From Lethocerus indicus (lineage: Eukaryota > Arthropoda > Insecta > Hemiptera > Belostomatidae), in the NCBI GenBank assembly GCA_019843655.1, contig JACDQD010000002.1, positions 1,064,585 through 1,128,584 of the forward strand: a stretch of 64,000 bases of DNA, read 5' to 3'. Below are positions 1 to 9,906 of the stretch, in pieces. The notes beneath the pieces were generated by a model. It was given only the letters and a program-made list of their open reading frames with translations. It did not search any database and was not told where the DNA came from. Position 1 is the first letter of the stretch. Every line of letters starts with the position of its first letter. A program made the translations under genes and the position numbers.

Positions 1-285
1 AACGAATTTAAAAAGTATACGAATATAGGAATGAGTCGTACCGCTTGGGTGTATCTGAGGGCGTTGAATTTATAGTTGCTATTGAATTATTAAGTGAAAC
101 CGGATTCATTATAAAATTTGAACGTGACCAAGTACGTTCAACGTAATTTAAGATGCTTCCGATACCGAATCTATTTTACATATCTTTAAAACACTTCGGA
201 TACACAATTTATGCGATTCGTACACTACACAGCGTACAAAATTACAAACAAATAAATTTATTACAAAACAATCTACATTTTGCGC
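1..285. repeat. Dispersed repeat, copy A
   Basis: This stretch resembles 19565-19835 and, over its first part, 20214-20335. Shared landmarks in order are a segment like GAATTTAAAAATATAC, then CTTGAGTGTATCT, then GTTGAATTTATAGT, then CGGATTCATTATAAAA, then TAATTTAAGATGCTTC, then GTACAAAATTACAAA. The copies differ by many substitutions and small indels, so they are old. I saw no coding capacity or terminal repeats and cannot place the family. Confidence 0.6.
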
Positions 286-397
286 GTGTGAAAGGGATTT
301 GATGAAGAAATCATGATGTTCCTGCGGTATATATCGTAATAAATAAATAAATATATATATATTTATATACAAGTCCGAGCAAGATAACTTATATATT

Positions 398-425
398 AGG
401 TGTACCCAAAAGTAATCAACAATTT
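398..425. mobile_element. Solo terminus of an inverted-repeat element (family M1)
   Basis: The sequence AGGTGTACCCAAAAGTAATC is the same terminus that closes the element at 15657-15832 in inverted orientation and, in degraded form, opens the copy at 17177-17400. A TA precedes it, which would fit a mariner/Tc1-type target site. Only this end is recognisable. Confidence 0.45.
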
Positions 426-745
426 GATGTTGACGTACTTAAAAATACTGTAGGTTCGTGGTGTTTCTGTCTCCTCTCGCTGGTTTGGTCTTTGCTAGAC
501 CGGTTTCGGCTGCTCGCCATATTCAGTAACGCTGTGTTAGTCACTGTTGGCACTTTGGGTGTTTTTTGGGCATCCTCACTGCCCACTGTCACTTTCACTT
601 GTACAGTACAAGTACAGAGAGAGAGGAGACAGAGACACCACGAACCTACAGTATATTCCAACCCCTGGCAGACCACAAAACAGGTATATTAAACTACTTG
701 AAAATATGTACAACGCCGCTTGTTGGTTGTCAACCCGATATTATA
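426..745. mobile_element. Mariner-type terminal fragment split by a later insertion
   Basis: The bases around 431-445 and 696-745 together resemble the terminal segment at 2368-2415, with GACGTACTTAAAAATA, then TGTACAACGCC, CTTGTTG and TCAACCCG. They are interrupted by the M2 element at 446-695. The same terminus occurs at 11095-11395, which carries mariner transposase sequence. The order of events is that the mariner end was present first and the M2 element inserted into it. Confidence 0.5.
446..695 (-). mobile_element. Long-TIR non-autonomous element (family M2), copy 1
   Basis: Inverted arms are visible. The left arm begins TACTGTAGGTTCGTGGTG and runs through TTCTGTCTCCTCTC. Its reverse complement GAGAGGAGACAGAGACACC lies near 618-638 and is followed by CGAACCTACAGTAT. 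A further 40-base tail ending TATATTAAACT lies only on the right side. The flanks ACTTAAAAA (437-445) and ACTTGAAAA (696-704) look like a 9-base target duplication with one difference. Related copies are at 3344-3674 and 8532-8900. No transposase is encoded. Confidence 0.65.
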
Positions 746-761
746 CTATTTTTGCCGGCAG

Positions 762-1712
762 GTCACCCGAGATACGGCCCGTTTCCGCGGGCAAAGGCCC
801 CAACGTCTGGGGACGGCTGAAGAAGGGTTTCTCCTGCTGGAGGAAGCCGTCGACTGCGGCCGCCCCCAGGGACGATGCCCCGACCAGCCCACAGGGCAAG
901 CGACCGCCTTCCGCCCCGCCCCCGCACCCGCCCCAGCATCACCGCCACAACCGGCGCCCACCCCGCCCCGCCCCAGCCGCTGCCCCAGCCCAGGGCTTCT
1001 TCTCCAAGCTGTGCTCCCGCAGAGCCAAGAAAGGGGAGGACAAAGCGAAACCGAAACCGAAAGCCAAGAAGCCGAAGAGGGCTAAGGGGGCCGGGGAGGG
1101 CTGTCTGCCGTGCGGAAGGTGGTGCGCCAGGAAGAGGAAGAACGGCCGGCCGGCGATGGAGAGAGGGACAGGCGGCTGCACAGGCTGCTGGAGGAAACTC
1201 TTCTGCCTGGACAGGTCGTCGTGCTGCAAGGCCGCCACTTCACCGCCGAAGAAAACCTCCCAGGAGAGGCGCAACGACAAGTCGAGGCATTCCAGTTTTG
1301 TCGTAAGCCCAGAATTGGTTATTATCAATCAATACAGACACTCTATTCGTATACAAGACCCTTACGGCACCCGGAGTAAACTGGAGACCTAGAGTTCCTC
1401 CCACGAATTTATTATTAGCTCGAGTCGTAAGTAACTTCCGATGCGACTGACTAGAATCTATATTGTTCGCATCTAGAAGTTACTTATCCCGTATATTGCG
1501 AATTGTGACAATATTTCAGAGCGTTTGAGATTGAAGTAGTGAAACTGTTTTGTGTGTTTTTTTTTGTTTTGTCTGTTTCCCGTCCAGGGTATACCGAAAC
1601 TGGAGCCGACCCTCGTTGAGCACACGTCGGTCATGAAAGGAGCGATCCCGGTCCTGCCCTCCTGCCTCGCCTGGATGTGCCTCCTCCTCAACGTCTTCCT
1701 CCCGGGCATAGG

Positions 1713-1743
<31 letters not shown>

Positions 1744-3267
1744 ATTTTAATTTCTAGTCTAGCCATTCAGTTTTATTTTCGAGCACAATTTCCAGCCGAA
1801 ACCGGGCCACTCCCTTTTCGACAGAAACCGGTAGTAACAGTGCAGTTGCACGATGACATTTCTCGAATACTAGGTCAACAGAGCGACTGTATGACCGAAT
1901 ACAGAGTGTGGTCCAAAAAAATGTATCCACCGTTTAACAGTCCATACAACTTGCAGACCAATTGACACGGAGTTGTCTCATTTTCGGCACTGTTATATAG
2001 TGTTGTATTTGTGTGTTTGCTGTCGGATGACAGTCGCCGGATAGTCAGCGTTCTGTTGTTGCAGTTGTGTACCTTTTGTTGCTCGAGTAAACGTGGCCGG
2101 CGTGGTATTTTAAGTTTTGAAAACATTAACGAGTTGGGCGGCATCGTTTCTGCGCGGATTTTGTTAACGGTGACCATTTCGAACGCCTACAGTGGTGTGG
2201 TATATCTTCAAGTTGGACTTGAAAGCTACACTTTCACCAAAAATGAGACACAACTCCGTGTCAATTGGTTTGCAAGTTATGGACTGTTAAACGGGTGGAT
2301 ACATTTTTTTCTTCGGATCCCCTCTCTATATCATAAATGCATTCAAAACCGACAAAGATGGTTTGACGTACTTAAAAATATGTACAACGCCACTTGTTGT
2401 CGACCCGATACATTTATGTACTCGATCATTAAGACAGAGAGCGGTTTCGTGCAATATCTCAATGCGGCAGTCGGGATAGAAGGACGGGGAGTTAGAGGAA
2501 TGAAACTTTACTTACCCTGCTCCTCCAGGTACACTGACCAGCGGTTTCCTCTGCCTGTGCTTCGGCAAGCCGAGGTTCTCGATCAACGATTCGGCGCACG
2601 CCCGCCTGGGCGCCTTCTGCGTCAACCTGATAGTGGCCGTCAGCCAACTCTTCACCGTCATCTTCTGCCTGGTCGGCTGGGGATGGAGCATCTGGTGGGG
2701 CGTCATCATGATACGTCTGGCCAGTAAGTCACCTGTACAGATACCGTCACGTACAATACCGTAGCATAACGTACAGTACAAGAAGGTGCTCCTGTTTCCT
2801 ATGCTATGCTATAACATGCGAGGATACCATGTGTCAGAGTGACCACTCAATATTGACCCTCTGGGGGCCTCTGCTCTGAATACTACCCCTCTGGGGGACT
2901 CAACTCTCTGAACTGCCCCCTGGGGGCTCTCACTTGGGGGGACTCTCTTGAATCTCACTATCCCCTTGGGGGCTTTCAAGACTACCCCACTGGGGAACTC
3001 TCAGCCTGGGGACTCTCAATACTGCCCCTCGCTCGTAACTGAATCATTGTCCCATTCCCGCCGCGTCAGCTTCCTCTCTCGAATCTCCCGGAGGCCGAGG
3101 ATTCACCTATATAGTGAATACGGCGGCGTTACTTGTGACGGGACAAATATTTTTTCTTTCCAGGGAAGAACAGGCGTTTGAAACTGGCCGAGAAGAACGC
3201 CGACCACCACCACCCGGCCCCGGTCCTCAACCAGAATCACGACGCAGAGAGAGCCGCTCCCAGGTGA
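762..3267 (+). CDS. Stum (SPEC3 family) membrane protein, 5' end missing
   Basis: Stum-family proteins are small-domain membrane proteins; Drosophila stum is needed for mechanical sensing in proprioceptive neurons. Four exons join in frame: 762-1302, 1588-1711, 2529-2723 and 3164-3263 or 3267. Exon 1 is rich in Lys, Pro and Cys (for example [13 protein letters not shown] and [10 protein letters not shown]), as is usual for the cytoplasmic part upstream of the domain. Exon 2 carries the first membrane segment ([21 protein letters not shown], split here by a phase-1 intron). Exon 3 continues [12 protein letters not shown] and holds the second segment around [13 protein letters not shown] and GWGWSIWWG. 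Exon 4 is basic ([12 protein letters not shown]) and then His-rich. It can stop at TGA 3265-3267 if the GTGAGA at 3264 is not used as a donor; otherwise a further exon exists that I could not find. Exon 1 opens at an acceptor, so N-terminal exons lie upstream or outside the window. Confidence 0.85.
1713..1744. repeat. (TC)n microsatellite beside a splice donor
   Basis: An almost pure TC run starts two bases after the GT of the stum exon 2 donor. The donor itself (GTCTCT) is weak and is part of this run, so repeat-length changes act directly on the splice site. The frame across the join to exon 3 supports its use. Confidence 0.85.
1910..2315. mobile_element. Inverted-repeat element in stum intron 2 (family M3)
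   Basis: About 75 bases at 1914-1990 recur as the reverse complement at 2238-2314. Both arms contain GTATCCACC, TTTAACAGTCCAT, AATTGACACGGAGTTG and TCTCATTTT, with a few differences. The roughly 245-base centre is unrelated to the arms and shows no transposase motif that I recognise. The form is that of a non-autonomous DNA transposon. No target duplication was evident. Confidence 0.65.
2345..2425. mobile_element. Mariner-type terminal fragment
   Basis: This carries GACGTACTTAAAAATATG, then TACAACGCCACTTGTTG and TCGACCCGATA. It is the same terminus as the split fragment at 426-745 and resembles the right end of the mariner remnant at 11095-11395. The other end of this copy is not visible. 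Confidence 0.45.
2850..3040. repeat. Degenerate C/G-block minisatellite in stum intron 3
   Basis: Seven to eight imperfect units of about 20-35 bases each contain a block of 3-5 C followed within a few bases by 4-6 G (for example CCCCTCTGGGGG, CCCCCTGGGGG and CCCCTTGGGGG) and then CTCTNAAT-like spacer. Each core is self-complementary and could fold as a hairpin. Confidence 0.8.
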
Positions 3268-3343
3268 GAGATCGCAACCTCCCAGAATACGCCGGCAAAA
3301 TAGTTTCAGTTTTCATCAACATTTTTGTACATTGTCAAATATT

Positions 3344-3674
3344 AGTTTAACATACCCGTTCTGCGGTCTCCGACGGGTTGGAATACTACAGGCTTGCGGT
3401 GTTTCTGTCTCCTCTCCTGCCGGTTTTCGGTCTTTCGCCAGACCGAGGTTTCGGCCGCTCGCCGAATCTTCAGTAGCGCGGTGTTTTTCGGGCATCCTCA
3501 CTGCACTGTCGCCGTCGCATGTACTGTACTTGGACAGTGTTTGGATACTTGGACAGTGGCAAAGTGGCTGACACCGCGCTACTGAAGATGGCGAGCGGCC
3601 GAAACACCGGTCTGGCGAAAGACCGAACACAGGCAGGAGAGGAGACAGAAACACACTACAAACCTACGGTATTG
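3344..3674 (+). mobile_element. Long-TIR non-autonomous element (family M2), copy 2
   Basis: The left end is AGTTTAACATACCC plus a 40-base tail, followed by the inverted arm TACTACAGGCTTGCGGTG and TTTCTGTCTCCTCTCC. The right arm GAGGAGACAGAAACAC ends in ACCTACGGTA. The inner parts GGTCTTTCGCCAGACCG and CGGTCTGGCGAAAGACCG are also inverted. The flanks TTGTCAAATATT and TTGTTAAATATT, differing by one base, look like the target duplication. It lies just beyond the last stum exon found. Confidence 0.65.
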
Positions 3675-6600
3675 TTAAATATTATTTGTAAGCAGGTAAA
3701 ATCTCGTTATCTCGAACGCGTTTCAGAGGGGGATGGGCGGGAAACATTAAAGCGCACGTCGGTGCGAAATCGTGAAGGCACCGGGGAATTCGTCGTGAAA
3801 TTTATTCTATTCCGAGATTTACATTATTTACGCCGTATATATTGTAAATATTGTATAGGCGAGAATTGAATCGTGGGGGTTAATTTCAACATTCGTTTGC
3901 CGCCGACTACGTACACTTCAGGGGGCACAACTTCGTATACTTACTTTAAAAAATTGAAAATCTCTCCGTCGAAAATTCCACATTTTAATTTCGTTATATC
4001 GAGATTTTTCCTGTACAAAATTCAAAAATTACCGTATCCGAGCATTCACTAAGAGCAGAGAAGAAATGTACACACAGTTCAACTTGAAAATAGACACATT
4101 ACGTTATATAGCCGTCAGCGATCCGTATATTACTGAATTTTCGCTGAATACTTGCATTATTATTACAATTACGGGATGGGAATATCCTGTTTCGTCGAAA
4201 GTACAGTAGGGGGATTTAAAATTTGCGTTTAACTCTTTTACAATTTAACTTTTCTAACTTTCACGAGTCCACGACGAAATAAAAGATGGCCGGCTCTCGC
4301 ATTTAAAAACCCGAATTAATTCGAATAAATTACAATTGGCGCGGATTTTATTGCACGTACAAAAATTTGACGGGCCGCAAATAATCGTGTAACAGAAAAC
4401 TGGAAATATGAACTTACAGTCAGATTGAGTACTCGGGTAGCCTCATCCGAGAATCAACCATTGATAATAATAATAATAATAAGCGAAATCCCGTTCCGCC
4501 CGTCACTGTAGACAGTAGAACGTAGTTAAAAAAATTTGTAATTGACAATTTACAGTCGAACAATTCCCGGGAGAATTTTTACGTTTTGTACCAAAATTAA
4601 CGCAAGATTTGAATCGAAATGTCAGCTGACGAATTACTTTTAAAAGGGTTGCCAACTTTACTGCAACGATGGCGGCAAATTCAAATCTCAACCCAAAAGC
4701 GTTAATTTCGGGACACCCTATAAATATTTATACCCCATAAATACTGTCCGTTGTTTTCGCAATTAGATTCGTATTTAAAAGAAAACGGCGGTCGCACAGA
4801 TTAGCGCTATTGAACTGTGTACACATTTCTATCGTTCCGTCTACAGAGCTCCGCGACGGCGCAATGTCCGTCTATTTCCAACGCTGAATTGTAATTTATA
4901 TACCTAGATTTGGGACCCTAAATAAAGTTATTCCTCTCGCCTTAGATACAGACAAATTTATTATCGGCTAAACTACCGCCGACGTGACATAAAAAGACCG
5001 TACTCGAACATAGCGTATACTATATTTGAACGGATGTCCGTGGCTTATTTTAAATTGTAATATATTTATATATATATAAATAAATACATAACGCGTGTAT
5101 AGAATTACTATTTGTTAACGGGTGATTTAGTTTTGATTTCAATACGGTGGTTCTCGAGCTTCATCCTCTGTCGGAGCACACAACTGTCAACTTCATCTTT
5201 GTTTCTTACTAAAATTTCTATTCGAAAAATATTTAATAATCTTCAACATCGGAGAACCGCTGTTTCTTTACTTTACACACTGCCGAAACTGTCGTTTCAA
5301 AATAGAATATATTATACTGTTACCGCTGCACAATTTATATTATATTTTTTTTTTCATTTTCATTCGAGGACATTTTACGGGGAAACTTTTGTAATTTCGT
5401 TTTTATTATCCTACCTTTTTATTTGAAACTGAAGCTTTCTAGGGTACTTTTTTAAAAATACGATATTACGCATTCAATTGTTCCGCTCGACTTCAACAGA
5501 AAAAAAGCCTTCGCATATAAATTTAATCGATTCAATAGTGAGGCCATATTTTAGTAAAGTAAAGTTCCAGTAAGTGCAGAAATGTCTTCCACACAAATAT
5601 TCGGATATTTTGTCTCATGTGATATAACCAATTTATATACTGTTTATAATAACTAATATAGCAACATTTAGGGCTACCTTATTTAAAAAAAAATATATAT
5701 ATATATATGCTTTCTTTTAACCACTTTCGATCTATAACGTATTATGTATAATTTAATTATAACATTTTACAGATAATTATGTTTAAACTGTTTTAAGGAA
5801 AAGTGTGTTTCAACAATAAAACACCTATTTTTTTAATATTCGGCGTTTATATTTAATGCATATTTCCTAATCCACTGATTAAAACCGATGTAATTGTAGG
5901 AGGTTTAATAAACAACGCTTTGTGATAAAAAAAAAAAACGGAGTGATAACCCCAGAGTGAGGCCACCAACGCAGCTTCCACCGGTCGTTTATCTTAGACC
6001 AATCTATGTATTACAATTTCGTTTATTGATACGTCTGTCGTTTGAAAATGCTCTTGAGTCGGCCAATAATTGCGACAATATAGTTGCAATATAAAATCTC
6101 TCTTACAGACCCGAAAGTCTACAGATTGGGCTGATCGATTATTTTAAAAAATATATACGATATCGATACAAGTAAGTGAGAAGAATGTGTTTCAATTTTA
6201 TCGAACAACGCTTTATTTTTTTCTACGATTTCTAATTATTAAAATAGCAATTATTAAACTGTTTATTGGAATTTATTCTTGCCACTAATGTCATACCTAA
6301 AGGAATAGAAAAAACATAAAATAATAATTCTTAATAAGACATTTTTACTGAGAATGCATAGTGAATAAAGTTTATTTAAAAAACATTGTTATCGACGAGC
6401 TGTTGCAGTAATATAAATCGATTTTTAACTTTTTACCAGTCGATTTTGTAGAACGAAAATTATTCTTACAAGAATTATTGAATATTTTTTTTAGACAGAA
6501 TTACATAATATATTGATAGTACAGTCAATAACTGCAAGGACAGACGAATAATCTTGACCAATGAACATAATGAAGGCAAGAGTTGAAAGCGTTTAAATGT

Positions 6601-7279
6601 CGAATAATTGAATATTCACAAATTTAACAATATCTCCAAGAATTATACTAACTATAAGTGTGAAAATGATTACTTTCCAGATTGAGAGATAGATGATTTA
6701 TCCGGGATTTTGCCGATGCGAATGCGTTAAAAGTTGTAATGCAATTATTTTATTGTAATAAATAAAAGAATAATAAATGCGCCGGCGTTTCTACACTTCG
6801 TTGGTCCGAATTATAGATATCATAAAATACATTTACATAAAACATAACTAAACTAAAGAAATGGCACAAGTTAGTTGTTTGCACGACAAGAATTGAACCG
6901 TTCGGTGTGTGCAAAATAGTAATTAACATCCGTTTCAATCGAAAACAGTATAAACACTCTTTACGGGAAATTGACGAGTATATATACAATTCGAACAGTG
7001 TACAGACAGTATATGAAAATTAAACATTCTGAGTATTTCACTAACACATTTACAAATATAAAAAATGAGTATAACTGTCTGTCTGTGTAAAGATAAACTC
7101 TTACGATTCTTTCAGATAATCTCGAGAGATTTTCACTAAAGAAGAATTGATAACAACGCGCCGTAATCTGGAGATAAGACACAATAAACGCTGTTGTATA
7201 AAAACAATTCAACAAACGGCAACATTTTCGTTACAACTAAGCGGCATCGCTCTTCGCCTGAATTGATTTACACTTATTT
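3675..7279. other. Gene-poor interval between stum and Aprt
   Basis: I see no supported gene in these 3.6 kb. The sequence is AT-rich with short ATA and poly-A/T runs (for example 5695-5709 and 5929-5938). Its open frames are short, low in complexity and unlike any family I know. It may contain the 3' UTRs of stum and Aprt. A phrase near 4710, CGGGACACCCTATAA, resembles a mariner terminus but has no visible partner. Confidence 0.6.
5143..5262. mobile_element. Possible very short hAT-like element
   Basis: The segment opens with CGGTGGTTCTC and closes with GAGAACCGCTG, whose reverse complement CAGCGGTTCTC is close to the opening and to hAT termini ending in GGTTCTC. No 8-base target duplication is apparent, so this could be chance. 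Confidence 0.25.
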
Positions 7280-9475
7280 CTAATACTGAATCAACGAATG
7301 CACGGGTGCCGATACTCTGTCTCTGCCTTTCAAGTCGGCCAACTCCATTATCACAAAACATTCGACGATATCGACGTCGAGCTTTTTAAGCAGCGAACAA
7401 GTGGCCGCCAGACTTCCTGTAAAAAAAAGACCAATTATGCTTCAGTCATTTACACGTTTTTATCATCATATTCTATCGGTTGCTGGTAAATCGGTAAATA
7501 TCATCGGGTTTTATATCGAGTTAACAAAATCTAGACCATATGGTTACGATTCTATGAGTAGATTAAATATTCTAATAGTTATATTTCTACCACAGATTAA
7601 TCTAATTTGAGAAATGAAATTTCATTTTCATCAGGTAAAATAACACTACAGTGAACATATATAGATTACGTCGAAAATTTTACATTATTCTAAAATTATA
7701 TCCAACAACAATTTTTAATTAATTTGTATTGTTTTTTTATCATTTTAAAAAATATGTCATATACATCGACGGATAATGGGAATTTTTCAAAAAAACATTT
7801 CGTAAAATATATTTAAGATATTTACAAAACAATGCTTATAAATAAAGTAATAATTGGAGAAAAATATTACCTCCTGTGGCCAACAGATCATCAACAACGA
7901 TTACTGAATCTCCCGTTTTCACGCTATCTTTCTGTATTTGGAATTCATCCTGGGAATGAAAAGAAAACGAAAAGATTATTAATTAACAATAACGATAATT
8001 CGTTTATTAATTTATAATTTTTAATTGACAACAAATACCCGGAGAAGAAAAAGTATCCGTATTTGTATAATTAGGTTCAATTACCCCGACGAACGCAATT
8101 TTTATTCGTTAATAAATTCGGTGTCAATTATTTTTTAATCTAAACTCAGATTGAGTGTTCGGAAGCTACTATTTGAAGTTTCCTTTAGAAAATCCTTTTT
8201 ACCACACCATTATAGGGCTGCAAAATCGAAACGTTGGGGACTGACCTTTCCGTATTCGAGGCTGAATTCAACGGCGGAAATGTCGCCGGGGAGTTTGCCC
8301 CTCTTGCGGACAGGTACAAACGGCACCGACAGGTGGAGGGCCAACTGAGGCCCGAACAGGAAACCTCTCGCGTCCAAACCGACCACCGCTGTGATGGAAT
8401 CCCTCAGCGGTTCAACGTGCTCGAACACCAGCTCCATCAGCAGCTTGTACGCTTTCACATTTCTCATCAGCGAAAATATGTCCCTGCGATAAAACCCCGC
8501 ATAAATCGTCAAATATTAACTATTTCATTTAAGTTTAACATACCTGTGCGTGTGTGTGGCCTGCGAGGGGTTGGAATACCGTAGATTTCGTCGGTTTCCG
8601 TCTCCTCTCTCGCCGGTTTGGTCTTTCGCTGAACAGCAAAACAGAGCGGAGTGTACAGAATAACACGCCGTAAAGTATAAAACGGAATACAACTTTGCCA
8701 ACCACGTTATACACTCCGGACAGGAGGCGATGAACGTCGACGAATCCCTAAAGTTGTTATTATTACACCCAGGCGAGAAAGGAAGAAAGAGATGGATATA
8801 ATAGAGAGTATGGAGATATTTTAACGCAAACAGAACCGGAAATATAAATGGAAAAGACCAAACCAGCGAGAGGAGACAGAAACACACGAAATCTACGGTA
8901 TTTCATTTTAGGTTTTTGGTGCCTGAAAATGCCTGAAAAGTCAAGAAAAGCTGAAAACATCCTCATCAAGCGTCGACCAGCCCAGGGTTTCAGTTGGTGT
9001 CCTAGTCGGGGCTGAATAGGCCTTTTTTTTTCGGATCGTACATCATCCACTCGTTACTTTCGAATACTTTCCCTTTACAAGGGGGGAGGGGGCCACTCGT
9101 TCATCGACATATTTTAAGTGGTGTCACTTTGGGCAAACTAATAGTAAAATTGACGTTAGTCTGTATTTCAAATTGACGTTCGACTCGTGGAGGCCGTTAT
9201 TTAATTCCGTATAAAATTTCACTCGGCCATAAACTGTACGCTATACTTGCCGAGGATGGAGTAATATTGGGAACACCGATGTCGCTTATTGCGTTACGCA
9301 CCTGTAAAGAAAATCTTTGTTCGTATATAACGTAGGCATTTGTAGATATTATCAGCAGTTGGGAAAAGTGTTCAAATATATTAATTTACCTGAACAGTAT
9401 GCCCGGCTTGGGAAAATCCGGGTAGGCGGATATGCTCTTCTTGATGCACTCGAGTTTCTTCTCCTGGGATGTCAT
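7280..9475 (-). CDS. Adenine phosphoribosyltransferase (APRT)
   Basis: APRT makes AMP and pyrophosphate from adenine and PRPP in cytosolic purine salvage. Four exons join in frame on the minus strand: 9390-9475, 8246-8483, 7871-7949 and 7280-7416. They encode 179 residues, the usual eukaryotic length. The ATG at 9475 opens MTSQEKKLECIKKSI and AYPDFPKPGILFRDIF, the family N-terminus. Exon 2 contains AVVGLDARGFLFGP (residues about 65-80) and PFVPVRKRGKLPG. Exon 3 contains VVDDLLATGG (126-135), the PRPP-binding loop, which spans the last intron. Exon 4 contains VIMELADLKGRDR near the C-terminus and stops at TAG 7280-7282. All donors are GT and all acceptors AG, with matching phases. Intron 1 hosts an M2 element. 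It diverges from the SPT small-subunit gene across 431 bases. A degenerate copy of exon 3 lies at 13785-13955. Confidence 0.96.
8532..8900 (+). mobile_element. Long-TIR non-autonomous element (family M2), copy 3, in Aprt intron 1
   Basis: The left end AGTTTAACATACCTG has the same one-sided 40-base tail as copy 2. It is followed by the arm TACCGTAGATTTCGTCGG, TCCGTCTCCTCTC and GGTTTGGTCTTTCGC. The right arm AAAGACCAAACCAGCGAGAG, GAGACAGAAACACACG ends AAATCTACGGTA. TTTCATTT occurs immediately on both sides (8523-8530 and 8901-8908), which fits a target duplication. It has no coding capacity. Confidence 0.7.
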
Positions 9476-9906
9476 TCCGACTGCGGCCGCTGATTTGCCC
9501 CGAATAAACTGATTCTGTCTCTTTTCCGCCCCAGAGAGTCAGAGAGAGAGAGAGAGAGTTATCAATGAATTCTGAGAGAAAGATAAGGAAGGAGTAGAGG
9601 GTGGAGGGGGAACTGAGGCAGGGTTCTCAATTCCGAATATCTTCAGGATATTGAAAAGTAAACGGAGTGATTTATAAGAGAAAAATAAATTAAGGCAACC
9701 GATAAAATAATAAGGAGGAATAAATGGTTAATAGGGAAATATGGGCCAACCTGGTGAGTGGCATGCCAGGAGGAGGAGGTTATACCTTCGGCGCGCTGGT
9801 TATAACCTCGGTGTGGCCTCCGCTCTACAGGATAGTAAATTAGCGCCCGTTTATCTTTTTTTCTGCTTTCTCTCGCTGTTTCTTGTCGAATCGGTGTGAA
9901 GAGAAA
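9476..9906. promoter_or_regulatory. Shared divergent promoter interval, Aprt / SPT small subunit
   Basis: The two start codons (9475 minus, 9907 plus) are 431 bases apart and point away from each other, so both 5' UTRs and promoters must lie here. It contains an AG run at 9538-9559 and an inverted pair, GAGGTTATACC (9776-9786) and GGTTATAACCTC (9798-9809), 11 bases apart. I see no clear TATA box placed for either gene. Function is inferred from position only. Confidence 0.6.

Noticed and set aside
547..760. Upstream extension of stum exon 1 as one long open frame from an ATG at 547
   Set aside because: The extension translates the M2 element and mariner debris. A clear acceptor (GCCGGCAG) at 761 marks the real exon start.
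5112..5426. 104-codon open frame
   Set aside because: Composition is like the surrounding AT-rich DNA, it crosses the possible hAT-like element, and it has no recognisable domain or splice context.
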